DNA of 64,000 nt from Dama dama (GCF_033118175.1 NC_083693.1:53127981-53191980), one strand, 5' to 3'. Counted from the first letter of the stretch, positions 11,430 to 23,345 are shown. Numbers and translations are program-made. Notes: a model not told the origin generated them from the sequence alone.

Positions 11430-11744
11430 ATCAAGAATATGAAAAGACAACTCACAAAAAGGGAGCAAATATTTGCAAATCACATATCTGCTAAGGGACT
11501 TGTACCCAAAATCACAAAGAACTCTTGGAACTCGGTAATAAAGATAAATAACTCAATATTAAAATGGGCAAAGGACCAGAGTAGACATTTCACCAAAGAA
11601 AATACACAAATGACCAATAAGCACATAAAATGATGATCAACATTATCAGCCACTAAGGAAATGCAAATCAAAACTACAAAGAGAAACCACTTCACACCCA
11701 CTAGGATGGCAAAATAAAACAGATGGACAATGTCCATCTGCAAA
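11430..11744 (+). mobile_element. L1 ORF2 end, left part of a split element
   Basis: GAAAAGACAACTCACAAAAA, AATGGGCAAAGGACCAGAGT and AATGCAAATCAAAACTACAA follow L1 ORF2/3' order. The sequence breaks off after GGATGGCAAAATAAAACAGA and is continued at about 12,330. Confidence 0.85.
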
Positions 11745-12298
11745 CAAATGGATAAAGAAGTTGTGGTACATATACACAATGGAATATTACTCAGCTATAA
11801 AAAAAGAACACATTTGAGTCAGTTCTAATGAGGTGGATTAAACTGTAGCCTATTACACAGAATGAAGTAAGTCAGAAAGAGAAACACAGTATATTAAATA
11901 TATACTTAATGCTGTATATATTTAATACAGTTTATTAAAGCACATATATGGAATTTAGAGAGACAGTAATGACAACCCTATAAGCAAGACAGCAAAAGAG
12001 ACACAGGCTTTTAGACTCTGTGGGAGAAGGCACGGGTGTGATGATTTGAGAGAATAGAACTGAAATACGTATATTACCGTAAGTAAAATAGATGACCAGT
12101 GCAAGTTTGAAGCATGAAACAGGGCACTCAAAGCCAGGGCTCTGGGACAACCCAGAGGGACAGGGTGGGCAGGGAAGTGGAAGGGGTGTTCAGCATGCGG
12201 AGGACACATGTGCACCTGTGGCTGATTCATGTCGATGTATGGCAAAAACCACCACAATACTGTAAAGTAATTAGCCTCCAATTAAACTAATTAATTTT
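11745..12298 (+). mobile_element. Younger L1-BT 3' end nested in an older L1
   Basis: Begins around AAATGGATAAAGAAGTTGTG and continues to the bovine L1 3' terminus: GGCTGATTCATGTCGATGTA, AATACTGTAAAGTAATTAGCC, A/T-rich tail. It separates two pieces of an older L1 in the same orientation. Confidence 0.8.
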
Positions 12299-12329
12299 TT
12301 AAAGAAATGAAAAAAAAAGATTTACAATA

Positions 12330-12995
12330 ATAAATAAACATGTATGGCTTGGTGAGGACGTGGACAAACTGGAACACTCATACATTGCTAGCAGGAATGT
12401 AAAATGATGAATCTGCTTAGAAAAGTTGGAAGATGCCTTAAATGCTAAAGACAGAGTTACCATATGACTTAGCAATTCTACTTCTATGTATACACCCAAT
12501 AAAACTGTAAACATATGTCCACATAGAAACTTGTACAGGAATGCTTGTAACAACATTATTTATAATTGTCCAAAAGTGGAAATGACTCAAATTTATCTAT
12601 CCATTGATAAATGGATAAACAAAATGTGATAGATCCATACAGAATTTATTAATAAAGAGAAATAAAATACTGATACATACTACAACTCAGGTGAATATGA
12701 AAAACACTACACTAAGTGAAAGAAACCAAACACATACAAGAAAGGTATACACTTCATGATTTCGTGTACATGAAATATCCTGAACAGACAAACCCACAGG
12801 GACGGGGAAGAGATCAGTGGTTGCCAGGGGCTGAGGGAAAACGCAGTTGGGAGGGCCTGTTCATTGGTACAGGATTTACTGGGGTGATGAAAATATGCTG
12901 GAATTAGATAGCGGAAACAGTCACATAACTAAAACCTACTGGGTTGTACACTGGGTGAATGTTACAGAATGTGAATCTTATATCTCAATAAACTT
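12330..12995 (+). mobile_element. L1, right part of the split element
   Basis: GGCTTGGTGAGGACGTGGAC, GGAATGTAAAATGATGA, TTTATAATTGTCCAAAAGTGG, and the 3' UTR with GGTTGCCAGGGGCTGAGGGA and TATATCTCAATAAACTTTAA. Continues the element left at about 11,744. Confidence 0.85.
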
Positions 12996-13379
12996 TAAAA
13001 GCAAAGGTGGATAAAAATATATGTACTGTGGAAGAAAATTCCCCTAACTTCACACTCTTAACTTTCAGAGAGTGGCAAGTGGGAGTAGGAATACAGATCT
13101 CATACTGTGGATCCTATGGATCCCCATGAAGATAGTGAGTACCTGCTATTTCTCAGCCACTGGGAGAAATCCATTGAATTCTCCAAATAAGTCCCCTAAG
13201 GATAAGCCTCAAGACACAATTAGGTACAAAGGCCACAGGAGCCTGCAGTTAAAGTCAACAGAGATACTGAGGAAACTCAATGTGACACTTCTCTCATCAC
13301 TGAAGCTAGGTTTGCCCTAGCCCACCCAGGGGACACCAGAACCTTACCACTAGCATCATCACCTCAAAACTGAATTCAA
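12996..13379. other. Intron, nothing recognised
   Basis: An 82-codon open stretch at 13072-13320 does not resemble a known protein; probably chance. Confidence 0.4.
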
Positions 13380-13523
13380 AGGCTTTCTTGGTGGCTCACT
13401 GGTGAAGAATCCTCCTGCCAATGTAGGAGACACGGGCACAAGTAACAAATACATGTTACTGTTCAGGCGCCAAGTCGTGTCCGACTCTTTTCGACCCAAT
13501 GGATTGCAGCACATCAGGCTTCT
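13380..13523. mobile_element. Two Bov-tA fragments in opposite orientation
   Basis: 13380-13439 is a plus-strand tRNA-derived head (GGTGGCTCACTGGTGAAGAA). 13453-13523 is a minus-strand Bov-A tail (CAAGTCGTGTCCGACTCTTT). The middle of the SINE is missing from both. Confidence 0.8.
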
Positions 13524-14164
13524 CCCTTAAATTTCATGGGGTTTGTCCAAGTTCATGAGCATAATAAATAGATGGGGGTGGTACAATTCCAACCAAAGGA
13601 AATTTAGTCAAGCTTAATATATATTAAAGTTTTTTAAACTGAAATTTAAGTGAAAAAGGTGAAAGGATAAGGGTGTATGCAGAAACTAGTACCTAAAGTT
13701 GCTGAAATCTCAAGTCATGCTTGAAGCTTAATTATAATATAAAGCAACAGAAAAACTAGCCAATAATAGAAGAAAAATACTAATTTCCACATAAGACTTG
13801 TGGGCCAATAGCAGCATTATTCCCCCAGTAAAATGACATTATATTCTATTTATACAGCAATTCAAAAATGTGTACCCGCCCCCTCCAACCTCCCCACCCT
13901 GCTCTCGTTTCAGTTTCACAAAAACTTGAAAAGATGTCATTGTCCAACAAGGTCAGTCTGACTCCAAAGCCTAAACCTTCAGTATCACACAACTCTGCTT
14001 CCTATAAAACTAAAAATTTATACTTTTTCTCAAACTATAAACAAACATCAAAGACAAAGATATTTTATTAAACCAAGTGGTGAATGTGTATTTATTGAAT
14101 TTTTATTCATTATCCCTTAATTCTACTAGTATTCCTTATACATATTTTTAAAGTCCTTTTAACT
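13524..14164. other. AT-rich intron, nothing recognised
   Basis: No gene or clear repeat seen. Confidence 0.4.
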
Positions 14165-14400
14165 TTACATTTACTGAACATTTAAAAAAAGGCAAAAAAT
14201 GGAACAAAAATATTTGCAACAAGGTGACAAAGAGTTTAGTATGTCTCATATTTAACAGACCTCTCACAAATCTACTAATCACAGACAAACCAAAAGAAAA
14301 AGGAGCAAAGGACCTGAAAAGCATATTAAACACTGAGATATCATCAAATCTGGCAAAGATGAAAAGACCAAAATAACCAGTGTTAGCGTGAGTGTAGGAA
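14165..14400 (+). mobile_element. Old L1 fragment
   Basis: ATATTTGCAACAAGGTGACA, AATCACAGACAAACCAAAAG and TGTTAGCGTGAGTGTAGGAA follow L1 ORF2-end order. Diverged. Confidence 0.6.
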
Positions 14401-16130
14401 ACTCAAGCCTAGCCTCTACAGGCACTCTGGACCTGGTTGCTCCTGAATCACCTCATTCATGTGTTTATTTTAATATCCCACAAGTTGACATGTTTGTCTC
14501 TCCCTTAACTGAACTCTTAAAGGACATCTTAATCCTTTTTACATCTCCAATAACTGGCGTCTACCCACTAAGTGACACTCATGAATCACCTAAGCAGTAT
14601 CTGCATGAAAGACAAAATCGGAGCAATCAGAAATATCTGGACCTGAGATGAGAGCGAAGAAGCCTAGACTCTGACAGTATTACTTCCTGAGGCCTCTGCA
14701 TCTTATCATCCACCCAGCTGCTAAAGGCAAAGAAAAAAAGATTGAGTCATCCATGATTTCTCCTTTCACACACAGATTAAGAACAGCCAATATGTATTAT
14801 GAAAATAAAGCCTTAAATTACTCAGAAAAATATCAATTTCTTATATTTTACCATTTAAAAGCTTTATAAGGCAGAAGAAGTGTGTTTCTAATGAATAAAC
14901 AACAAAATTGTGACTCTCAGATTTCCCATTTCTACAATGTATCCTAGTTTACTACTGTCATTAAAGCAATAACTACCTGAAGCCCAAGATAGTTGGTACA
15001 ACTAAAAAAAGCTATGCAAGAAACACTAAACAACTATATTCCTAGATGTAAGCTATATTTAACCTAGTGTTAAAGGTTAATGTATCGCAATGATTTGTGA
15101 GTTAAAAAACACTATTGGCATAAGTCAAATAAAATAATGACTATAAGGAGAAAAAAAATGCCCTCATCCCCAAATAGGCCCTTTTCGTGATACACATTGG
15201 TATGTTCTTGGTGGGATTACTGGTGACATACCAATCTTTCCTCTTGAAAATAAAGACATGTCTTTTACTAAATGTCAGGAGACAAATGAAAAATGCTTCA
15301 ATTTTTACCATTTTTTACTTCTACAGTTAAAAGAACTTATTCAGTAATTCACCAAAATCAAACATAATATAAATATATTTTGGCTTTTTAACATTCATAT
15401 ACAGTAGCATTTAATAAGTGAAATGGATTATATTAAGGACATTATTCTGAAATTACACATAAACTTGTGATGATTCTCCACAATAAGATAATAAAGAACA
15501 TAATTATTGACATATAATTAAGAACATATATAATAAGTTTTGGCTGCTGAAGTTTAAAATTCAAAAAGAAATAAATTTGCATTCAGGTTAACAGAGAAGG
15601 GAAAAAAAGGCATCCCAAAAGAGTTGCTGTCTCAAAAGAGGCTATAAAAAGTTTTAATGCAAATAAAGATTACCATAATAAGCAGCAGTGACTAGCCAAT
15701 CATAAATTCTTAACATTTCAGAAAAGCAATGATAATTTTTAACTTAGTGCCACAGATAAACTCATTTTAAATTTCATATATGAAAAATCCACTTTTTTCT
15801 GGGTAAGGGAGAAGAGAACTTAGCAAAAATTCTCTTCATCTTATCAAAAATGTAGTCTTCATCTTATCAAAGAACTACTAAAACCCAGCAAGAAATGTAG
15901 GCATATTTAATAGATAACATAATGACAACATAGTAGATATATTTATCTAAGATCTTTTCACCGTCAAAAAAGAGAGATGAAACTTTGATATAATAAAACA
16001 CACAGTAAATGAAAAAGAAGGAAAATGGTTTATAAAGCAAATAGACCAATCTTCAAGATATTTTGAGTGAAAAAAGGTGTGTACAGTATGTACAGTATGT
16101 TACCTTTCGCATTGAAAGGGGCAGGAAACT
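14401..16130. other. AT-rich intron, nothing recognised
   Basis: About 1.7 kb with no supported gene, RNA or clearly assignable repeat. Confidence 0.45.
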
Positions 16131-16158
16131 GTGTGTGTGTATGCATGTGTGTACACGT
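16131..16158. repeat. 28-bp alternating purine-pyrimidine tract (TG-rich)
   Basis: GTGTGTGTGTATGCATGTGT continuing to GTACACGT alternates purine and pyrimidine throughout. Lies 199 bases downstream of the BAZ1A exon donor. Confidence 0.85.
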
Positions 16159-16356
16159 TTTTGGTGGTTTATACCAAAATCAGCTTTGGAAAAATACATA
16201 TGAAACTGTTAACACAAGGGTTATCTGTGGGGAGGATAACATCGTAGCCGGAAAGTAGTCAAAGTTAAGCTTTTCCTCATTTCATCTGCTTGTGTATTTT
16301 GAATCTGAGCAATGTGAATGTATGTATATCAAAAGAAAATATTAAAAGTACTTTAC

Positions 16357-16635
16357 CTTGCACCATTGTTCCTAATGACTTCCACAGTTTCTTCAACAAA
16401 ATATCGATCCTTGATGTACGCAAAAATATCATCACAAATTTCATGTAAGCGTGAATGATGGGTGAGGCTGGTCAAGTATAAAACTGGAACAATTAGTGGT
16501 TCTGGAAAGCTCTGAAGATTCTGTCTCGCTTTTCTTTCTGACTCCAGTGCTTCCTGATAGGTGAGCCCAGGTCTGCCTGTCACAGCACAGCTCCACACAA
16601 GACTGTTGCACAGAATGGTTCGCTCAAAAAAGTCA
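16357..16635 (-). CDS. BAZ1A: BAZ1A second coding exon (WAC domain, codons 38-131)
   Basis: On the minus strand a pyrimidine-rich tract and CAG acceptor (16638-16636) precede 279 bases encoding DDFFERTILCNSLVWSCAVT, then GRPGLTYQEALES, SFPEPLIVPVLYLTSLTH, EICDDIFAYIKDRYFVEETV and EVIRNNGAR. They end at AG with a GTAAAG donor (intron starts at 16356). The first base completes Asp38 from the upstream exon and the last two bases leave phase 2. This is most of the WAC (WSTF/Acf1/cbp146) domain, which in ACF1 family proteins contributes to DNA binding and correct nucleosome positioning by the ISWI ATPase. The sequence is uninterrupted and looks very close to the human protein as I remember it, with only conservative changes, so the gene is intact here. 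The following exon was not found between 1 and 16356 and must lie off the left edge. Confidence 0.96.
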
Positions 16636-16638
16636 CTG

Positions 16639-17204
16639 ATTCAAAAACAAAACAAAAATGCATTACCTATCATTTCACAAGTTTTATATTAAAAGCTGAC
16701 AAAGGCTTGAGCCTTTATTGCAAAATTTTACACAGAATCATACAACCCATACAAAAATTTAGGGACTGGTCAATTTACACATTAATACAAACATAAGAAA
16801 AAGTATATTTAAACTAGACATTTATAGTTTTCAATTTAAAGGTACATTCAGCCAAAATTGGACTGGACTGTGATTTCTATCAGTTTTGAAACTGAGTGAA
16901 ACAAAATAAGCTCAGCCATTCTTTTTCTTTCTAATTTTTAAGCTTTCTATTTCAAAGCAGTCCAAACACTGAATTCAAGCACTTGACTATGAATTTTGAA
17001 AGGGTTTAACATAATAGTGAAAAACTGGGAAAACTAAGCATCTAACAATAAGAGAAAAATTAAATAAATTATAGTACTTCATACAATGAAAACTCACAGT
17101 CATTAAACAGTAAGAGAGTTCTTAAATAATGTAAACAGGAAAGACAACTTTCCAGTTTGCTTCCATCCTATATTTTTTTCAAAGTAAAAGCTTACCAAGA
17201 CAAT
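16639..17204. other. Intron, nothing recognised
   Basis: Holds the branch/pyrimidine region of the adjacent BAZ1A acceptor. No other feature seen. Confidence 0.4.
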
Positions 17205-17465
17205 TTATGGTTCCCAAGGGAAAAAGTGGGTGGGACAAACTGGGAGATTGGGATGGACATATACACACTACTATATATAAAATAGATAACTAACAAGGAT
17301 CTACTGAATAGCACAGGAATTCTACGCAATACTCTGTAACAACCTATTACAGGAAAGGAGTCTAAAGTAGACAGTAGACATGTGCAACTGAGCCACTTTG
17401 CTGCATACCCGAAACTAACACAACATTGTAAATCAACTACACTCCAAAATAATGTAATAATGTAT
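17205..17465 (+). mobile_element. Cetartiodactyl L1 3' UTR
   Basis: GGTTCCCAAGGGAAAAAGTG, ATATACACACTACTATATAT, GGATCTACTGAATAGCACAG and AACATTGTAAATCAACTACA: the common cetartiodactyl L1 3' end. Confidence 0.85.
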
Positions 17466-17999
17466 AAAAAAAGCTTATTAAAACTATAGAATATGGTCCA
17501 CTTGTGTTAAAATTTAAAAAAGAAAGAAAAAGAAAGATGGAAGGAAAGCAGAGAAAGATGACTTAAGGAAGCATAAAATATTTCTGGAATTATAATACAA
17601 AATATATTATATGTTATATTAACACAAAAATCAAGCTAACAGCTACAGAATGGGGATGGGATTAAGGGACCATTCTACTCGGTGTTTTTCTACACTGCTG
17701 GGATTTCTTACTATGGCACTGATTTCTCTTCAAAACTTTAATTCAGTCACTTTTAAAATGCAAGAGGTCTATTATAGAGATAGACTTCCAAGGTATATTA
17801 AGTAGAAAAAACTCAATCACTGAATGATACAATTCCACATGCATTAATATAATAATAGCAAAAATGTGCAAAGGTTTGTATTTATACAAATACCAAAAAC
17901 AGATGTTCCCCATGGAGAAAGGGAGGAACTGGGAAGGAAGAAAAGAAAATTTGTTATTCTAAATATTTCCATATTGTTTGAATTTTCAAAAGTATTTAG
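17466..17999. other. Intron, nothing certain
   Basis: An A/G-rich stretch near 17515-17570; the rest is unassigned. Confidence 0.4.
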
Positions 18000-18170
18000 T
18001 TGATTGCTTGAGGTCTTAGTTGAAACACACGGGATCTTTGATCCTTGTTGAGGCATGCAGGATCTTTAGTTGTGGCATGTGGGATCTAGTTCTTTGACCG
18101 GGAACTGAACCCATGCCCGTTGCATGGAGAGTGTGGAGTCTCAGCCCCTCAACCACCAGGAAAGTCCCTA
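18000..18170 (-). mobile_element. CHR-2-type SINE
   Basis: The reverse of the tRNA-derived head is visible as GACCGGGAACTGAACCCATG and CAACCACCAGGAAAGTCC, with the GGGATCTTTAGTTGTGGCAT body repeats. Confidence 0.85.
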
Positions 18171-18635
18171 TTTGAATTTTTATGATGAGTATTCATGTTT
18201 TCGTAACAAAAATATTTTTAAATGGAAAAGGTTCGAAATATGCAAAAAGATTAACAATAACTGCCTCTAAGTGGCAAGATTTGGGTGAATATTTTGCCCT
18301 CTTCTATATTTTGGTCTCCTTTTCAACAATTACGTGTAACCAACATAACTCACAATTCTCTAACTTTTTCTCCTTCCTGAGATGCACCTTTCCTTCTACT
18401 GTCATTCTAAAAATTGTTAAAAACTATTACATGCATGTTTCGTCATTAGTATATCTGTACAGGTAACCCCTACAGTAGGGTCTGATTTCCAAAGAAGATT
18501 TGGAGTAATTCCATTAAGATAGTTTCATTTGTATATTTGTCTGTAGTCTACAAGAACAACAAAAAATGAAACCTATAGAAGTAAAGAGAAACTAATCATA
18601 CCTTAACATAAATGAGATCTAAAGAGATAATACAC
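18171..18635. other. Intron, nothing recognised
   Basis: A 94-codon open stretch at 18182-18466 resembles no protein I know; probably chance. Confidence 0.4.
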
Positions 18636-18859
18636 ATCAGCCAAGTCATTTCAGTTGTGTCTGACTCTTTGAGACCCTGTGGACTGTAGCCTGCCAGGCT
18701 CCTCTGTCCAAGGGATTCTCCAGGCAAGAATATTGGAGTGGTTTGCCATGCCCTCCCTCCAGGGGATCTTCCTAATCCAGGGATTGAACCTCCTTGTTTC
18801 TTGTGTCTCCGGCATTGGCAGGCGAGTTCTTTACCACTAGTGCCCAGTCTGGAAAGCCC
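18636..18859 (-). mobile_element. Bov-tA SINE
   Basis: TTTCAGTTGTGTCTGACTCT ... GGCAAGAATATTGGAGTGG ... TTCTTTACCACTAGTG ... GGAAAGCCC: near full length, reversed. Confidence 0.92.
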
Positions 18860-19391
18860 AGACTAATTCAGTACAAAGGAAAATCCTTTTGAAGTATGTA
18901 TCCTTTAGTAATGGAGATAATGGGTGCACATCATTAAAATAAAAAGTGATGATCTTTACTAGACAGAGGCAGATATCCTTTGGGATTCACAGGAAGGGAA
19001 CAAGGAGAGACAGGCACAAAAGATCAAGAAATGTTAGGAAACACCTTTGGGAGGAAGTGGCATTAAGAATTAGGATGAAATGGAAAAGTAGAGTTGAAGA
19101 AAAAATATGTCAGAAAAAACAATGAATATAATCTGATTTTTATAATAAAATCTATGTCAGATAAATAATTTAGCTAAGTGAGAGGCAAGAAACATACCCA
19201 ATCGAGTGTTATCAACAGTGCAGAATAAAATGAATGAACAGATAGATCTTGGAAGAGGTCTTTTCACTGCCTAAAACTGTGGTTCACTTAGAAAGCTTCA
19301 TAAAAAGTTTTAAACTTTTTCCTTTAGAAACAAACATAGGGTCCCAAGCCACATACTTAATGTGCATGAGATATTCTAACAGTTTAAGCTG
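18860..19391. other. Intron, nothing recognised
   Basis: No gene or clear repeat seen. Confidence 0.4.
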
Positions 19392-19490
19392 TGTTCTTGC
19401 CTTGAGAATCCCAGGGACGGGGGAGCCTGGTGGGCTGCTGTCTATGGGTTCGCACAGGGTCGGACACGACTGAAGTGACTTAGCAGCGGC
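19392..19490 (+). mobile_element. Bov-A2 half unit
   Basis: CTTGCCTTGAGAATCCCAGG ... GGTCGGACACGACTGAAGTG ACTTAGCAGCGGCAG: the 3' half of a Bov-A2 unit. Confidence 0.9.
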
Positions 19491-19612
19491 AGTATACTAC
19501 AGTGACTTCTGCACTGTGAGGAGAGAGGAAGAAGGGGTGCTCATCTCCACACAGCCAAAAATCTCTATGTAACTTAACAATCAGCTCTCCTTACTCATAG
19601 TCAACTGTAAGG

Positions 19613-19815
19613 AAGTGAAGTGAAGTCAAAGTCGCTCAGTTGTGTGGGACTCTTTGCAACCCCATAGACTATACAGTCCATGGAATTCTCCATGCCAGAA
19701 TACTGGAGTGGGTAGCCTATCCCTTCTCTAGCGGATCTTCCTGACCCAGGAATCGAACTGGGGTCTCCTGCATTGTAGGCAGATTCTTTACCAACTGAGC
19801 TATCAGGGAAGCCCC
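19613..19815 (-). mobile_element. Bov-tA SINE
   Basis: GTGAAGTGAAGTCAAAGTCG and GAATACTGGAGTGGGTAGCC, then the reversed tRNA head TTCTTTACCAACTGAGCTAT and GGGAAGCCCC. Confidence 0.93.
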
Positions 19816-19865
19816 AACTCTAAGGAAAAATATACTTCAAATCTAGCTATTTTACACATTAACTA

Positions 19866-20083
19866 GTCTCTGCTTGTGCTCGGTCACATCCAACTCTTTG
19901 CAACCCCATGGGCTGTAGTCTGCCAAGCTCCTCTGTCCATGTGCAGTTTTCCAGGCAAGAATACTGGAGTGGGTTGCCATTTCCTACTCCAGGGGCTCTT
20001 CCCAAGCCAGGAACCAAACCCACGTCTCCTGCATCTCCTGCATCGACAGTTGGATTCTTTACACTGAGGCACCTGGGAAGCCC
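19866..20083 (-). mobile_element. Bov-tA SINE
   Basis: CTCGGTCACATCCAACTCTT ... GAATACTGGAGTGGGTTGCC ... GAGGCACCTGGGAAGCCC. Lies 50 bases from the preceding copy in the same orientation. Confidence 0.92.
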
Positions 20084-20109
20084 AACTAGTTTAAGACACT
20101 GCTATCAAA

Positions 20110-20395
20110 AACAAAATGGCAGCTACACATACAATTTAAAATTTTCTTGTGGCCACATTTAAAAACTTTTAAAGAAATACTAATGAAATCAATACATTTT
20201 ATTTAACTCAATATATTTCAAAATATTGCAATATGTAATCAATAGTGAAATATTTAACCTTTGTTTTTGGTACTAAGTCTTCAAAATCCAGTAAGTATTT
20301 TGCATTTACTGTGCATCCTAATTCTGACAGGTGACATCTCAAGTTCTTAATAACCAATGGCTCCTGCATTAGACAACACAGCTCTAGCCATTGTA
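20110..20395. mobile_element. hAT-type MER DNA transposon
   Basis: CTTGTGGCCACATTTAAAAA, TTTATTTAACTCAATATATT, GGTACTAAGTCTTCAAAATCC and CTTAATAACCAATGGCTCC correspond to a well-known AT-rich mammalian hAT MER. The family name is not claimed. Confidence 0.55.
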
Positions 20396-20464
20396 AGTCG
20401 GTATTTGACAGGCTGGGCTATTTGCAGCCATGGCAGGGGGAAGTTTAGACTGCGCTGCAATAAA

Positions 20465-20665
20465 CACTACTTATTTATTTTGATTAATTTTTTATTATTG
20501 GAGCATAATTGCTTCATAATGTTGTGTTAGTTTCTGCTATACAAAAATGTGAGTCAGCTTATGCATACATATATCCCCCCTCATCCGTGAGCCTCCCTCC
20601 CACCCTATCCCTCATTCCACCCCTCCAGGTCATCACAGAGCAGGGAGCTGAGCTCCCTGAATAAA
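20465..20665 (-). mobile_element. L1 fragment, inverted
   Basis: TTATTATTGGAGCATAATTGC, TTAGTTTCTGCTATACAAAA, CCTCCAGGTCATCACAGAG and CTGAGCTCCCTG: a common antisense cetartiodactyl L1 segment. Confidence 0.8.
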
Positions 20666-21319
20666 CATTATTTAGATCTGTTATCACTGTTCAAAGTACC
20701 AAGGAGAGGAATGGTGTAAGTACCACAAACTTCCACTAAACATGTAAACAGACAACAACCAGTGATGTAGAGCTACCTTTCTTCACCCGGGTTTCCACAG
20801 CCTCTTATAAAGGGTTTCTACTGTTTGTTTCCTTTGTGCTTATCTATTCTGCAAAGCTGTTGTTACATTATAGCCCTGCTGTGCATAAAACCCACCATTA
20901 GGAGGAGGCAGGCAGGACACACTACCACAGTGGTGTGGGAAGCAAGGGGGAAAAAAGCCAGAAGTTATCTCTCCCTATTCAACACCCCCTACCAACATGG
21001 CACCATCTCTAACATCATATACCTTCACTTACTTCCACTTCTGCAATTCTGCTCTTCACTCATTCATCATACTCATTCAAATGTGTGGGGTTTTGTTAAT
21101 AATACTGAACTCTAGGGGATAGGTTACAGTGCCTCTTCAATTTCAATATTATAAGGCTATAAATAATGAAAAATTTCCAAGAAGCACATTTTTATTATTG
21201 TGAGGAAAAATTTATAAAATACAAAGTACTATTTTATATCAGTTTAGACTAATATAGATTATTATTTCTCCAACTGATTGCTATAATACATTCCTTCAAC
21301 ACTCCTCTTTACTAGAAAT
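20666..21319. other. Intron, nothing recognised
   Basis: A 96-codon open stretch at 20825-21115 has no recognisable similarity. Confidence 0.4.
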
Positions 21320-21515
21320 GGGCATAGTATTAGACCAGAGGTCAAATCCAGACTTCCACCTGTCTTTCTATCTTTATTGGAACACAATATATTTAGATAT
21401 TGCCTACAACTGCTTTCTCACTACATCCATAGAGTTGGGTAGGTGCAACAGACACCTAACAGCCTGGAAAGCCTAAAATATTGATTACCTGACCCTTTAA
21501 GAAATTGTTTGATGA
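21320..21515. mobile_element. hAT-type MER DNA transposon
   Basis: CTTTATTGGAACACAATATA, ATTGCCTACAACTGCTTTCT and ACCTGACCCTTTAAGAAATT: same family as 5360-5700. Confidence 0.5.
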
Positions 21516-22243
21516 TCCCTGTCCTTTACTATTATTTCTTAAGGAAAAATTGCTTCTGAGTTACCAGGTCAAGTGCTGGTGAGAACACACTTCTAAGGGT
21601 AGCATTTCTGTTAACTTGCTGAGTATCTGGAAAACTAAAAACCTAGTAGATTAAGATTAAGAACAAAGTGACATAAAAAAACAGAAACCAAATACAATTA
21701 AGAAAAGATAAATGCAAAGCATACTCTATTTACTTAATGGCCCAAACTATTAACTAGACATACAACAAGAAAGATCCAGCACAAAACTGCAGGAAAAAAT
21801 CTGACATAAGCAAACTCCTGAATCAGCAAAATAATTAGTAACTGAGAAATGCAGCCACAGGTTAAAAACTAACATAACTGGACTAAAACAGCATATGGCA
21901 TGCAATAGATGGAAAGTATGGTTTATGAACTTAGAAAAGTAGTAACTATTAAAAAAAGACAGCATGGGTTAGTCTAACAATTGCTTTCACTGAAGGGGTT
22001 ACAAGAGCAGATTAAGTGTTAATTATGGGCATCGTATACTAAACATGTCTTATAGACAGAAAAAGCTGCAAGAGGAAAATTAGGTTTGTTTTGGTGAGGG
22101 GGAGGTCAATTAATTAAAAATATAAAGTTTAAATACACTTTAACAAGCTATTACTTTGCACTCAGTGCTGCCTCAGTCAGACTTAGACAGTGACATACAA
22201 GGTAAGCTCCCAAAATCTTCAGATGACACTAAGGTGAGGAATG
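21516..22243. other. Intron, nothing recognised
   Basis: No gene or clear repeat seen. Confidence 0.4.
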
Positions 22244-22459
22244 GGTTTCCCAGGTGGCGCTAGTGGTAAAAAAACCTGTCTGCCAATGCAGGAGATGCAG
22301 GAGACCAGGATTCGATCCTGGGGTTGGGAAGATCCCCTGAAGGAAGGCATGGTAATCCATTCCAGTATTCTAGCCTAGAGAATCCCGTGGACAGAGAAGC
22401 CTGTTGGGCTACAGTCCATAGAATCGCAGAGTCAGACACGACTTAAGCTACTTTGCATG
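22244..22459 (+). mobile_element. Bov-tA SINE
   Basis: GGTTTCCCAGGTGGCGCTAG (head), GGATTCGATCCTGGGGTTGG (B box) and GAGTCAGACACGACTTAAGC (tail). Near full length. Confidence 0.93.
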
Positions 22460-22609
22460 AATGCAAGGTGAGGAACAGCAATACAGGGTCTCAAGTTAGC
22501 TTTCTAAGGATGAAAGACCACATGGTGTGAAATGCCATTTAATATACACATATACTATGAATATATTAAATCATCACACAGTACACTTAAGGTATCTTAC
22601 ATTTCTATT

Positions 22610-22835
22610 TGTCAATTGTATTTCAGTAAAGCCACCCGAGCTGAGGTCCCTGACATATGACTGAGGCTACCTCTCACTCCATCTAGCCTCAGCCTAGCCT
22701 GACTTGAGCTAAACGAGCACAGACTGGCCAGCAAAAGCCACAATGGCAACTCGAGGAATAGAGGGCAATTATAAGGGATGGTTGTTTTGAGCCACTAAGT
22801 TTCAGGCTGGCCTGTTATAAGTAACTGATATACAT
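22610..22835 (+). mobile_element. Probable MaLR (MLT1-like) LTR 3' part
   Basis: Ends with GGTTGTTTTGAGCCACTAAG TTTCAGGCTGGCCTGTTATA, the MLT1-type 3' motif. The upstream part is diverged. Confidence 0.5.
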
Positions 22836-23345
22836 ACTCTGCCTGAAGAAGAGAAACATGGTAGCCTGCGAAGCAGATAAAAGGTTAAAACTTGACAAGT
22901 ATTTAGGAATCTCTGCTATACCATCCACAGAAAAAGGACTCTGAGACCAGGTAAAGTATCTGAGCCATGTGGCAGACTTACTCCTAAAGTGAAGCTGAAC
23001 ATCTAGTTTGAAGTCACTAGTTATTGAGATTATCCAGCTTTCCTTGAAAACCCTTTTCTCATGAAATGGCCTACTGATAAACCTAGTTGATTTCATACAT
23101 AGTTGATTATGAGTTTGGGAACTTGTCTATGTGAAGGACATTTTTGCCCACTGTTAAGTTAATGGCATTCTCGTTTGTACATATAATATCTAGAACTATA
23201 CTTGGGGATATAGTAAAAAAGCCAAATATCTGAGCAGACAGCAGATAGTGGTACCTACACAAAGATCTAGGCAGCAGTCCCTATGTTTTTGGTGTATACT
23301 TATGCAAACTTTATCAAATATTATGAAGAATTCTCTAAAATAAGC
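22836..23345. other. Intron, nothing recognised
   Basis: No gene or clear repeat seen. Confidence 0.4.

Larger units (their letters stand above)
1..16356 (-). other. BAZ1A: BAZ1A downstream intron, 5' part (continues off the left edge)
   Basis: Follows the GTAAAG donor at 16356 on the minus strand. I looked for the next BAZ1A segment (the protein continues after NNGAR) on the minus strand and did not see it, so this intron is at least 16.3 kb in this species. Its repeats and one retrocopy are listed separately. Confidence 0.8.

Noticed and set aside
11955..12281. 108-codon minus-strand open frame
   Set aside because: It is antisense inside an L1-BT 3' UTR, so not a gene.
1..16356. Next BAZ1A exon
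   Set aside because: I searched the minus strand for the continuation after NNGAR and for acidic/Ser-rich downstream blocks and saw none with splice sites.
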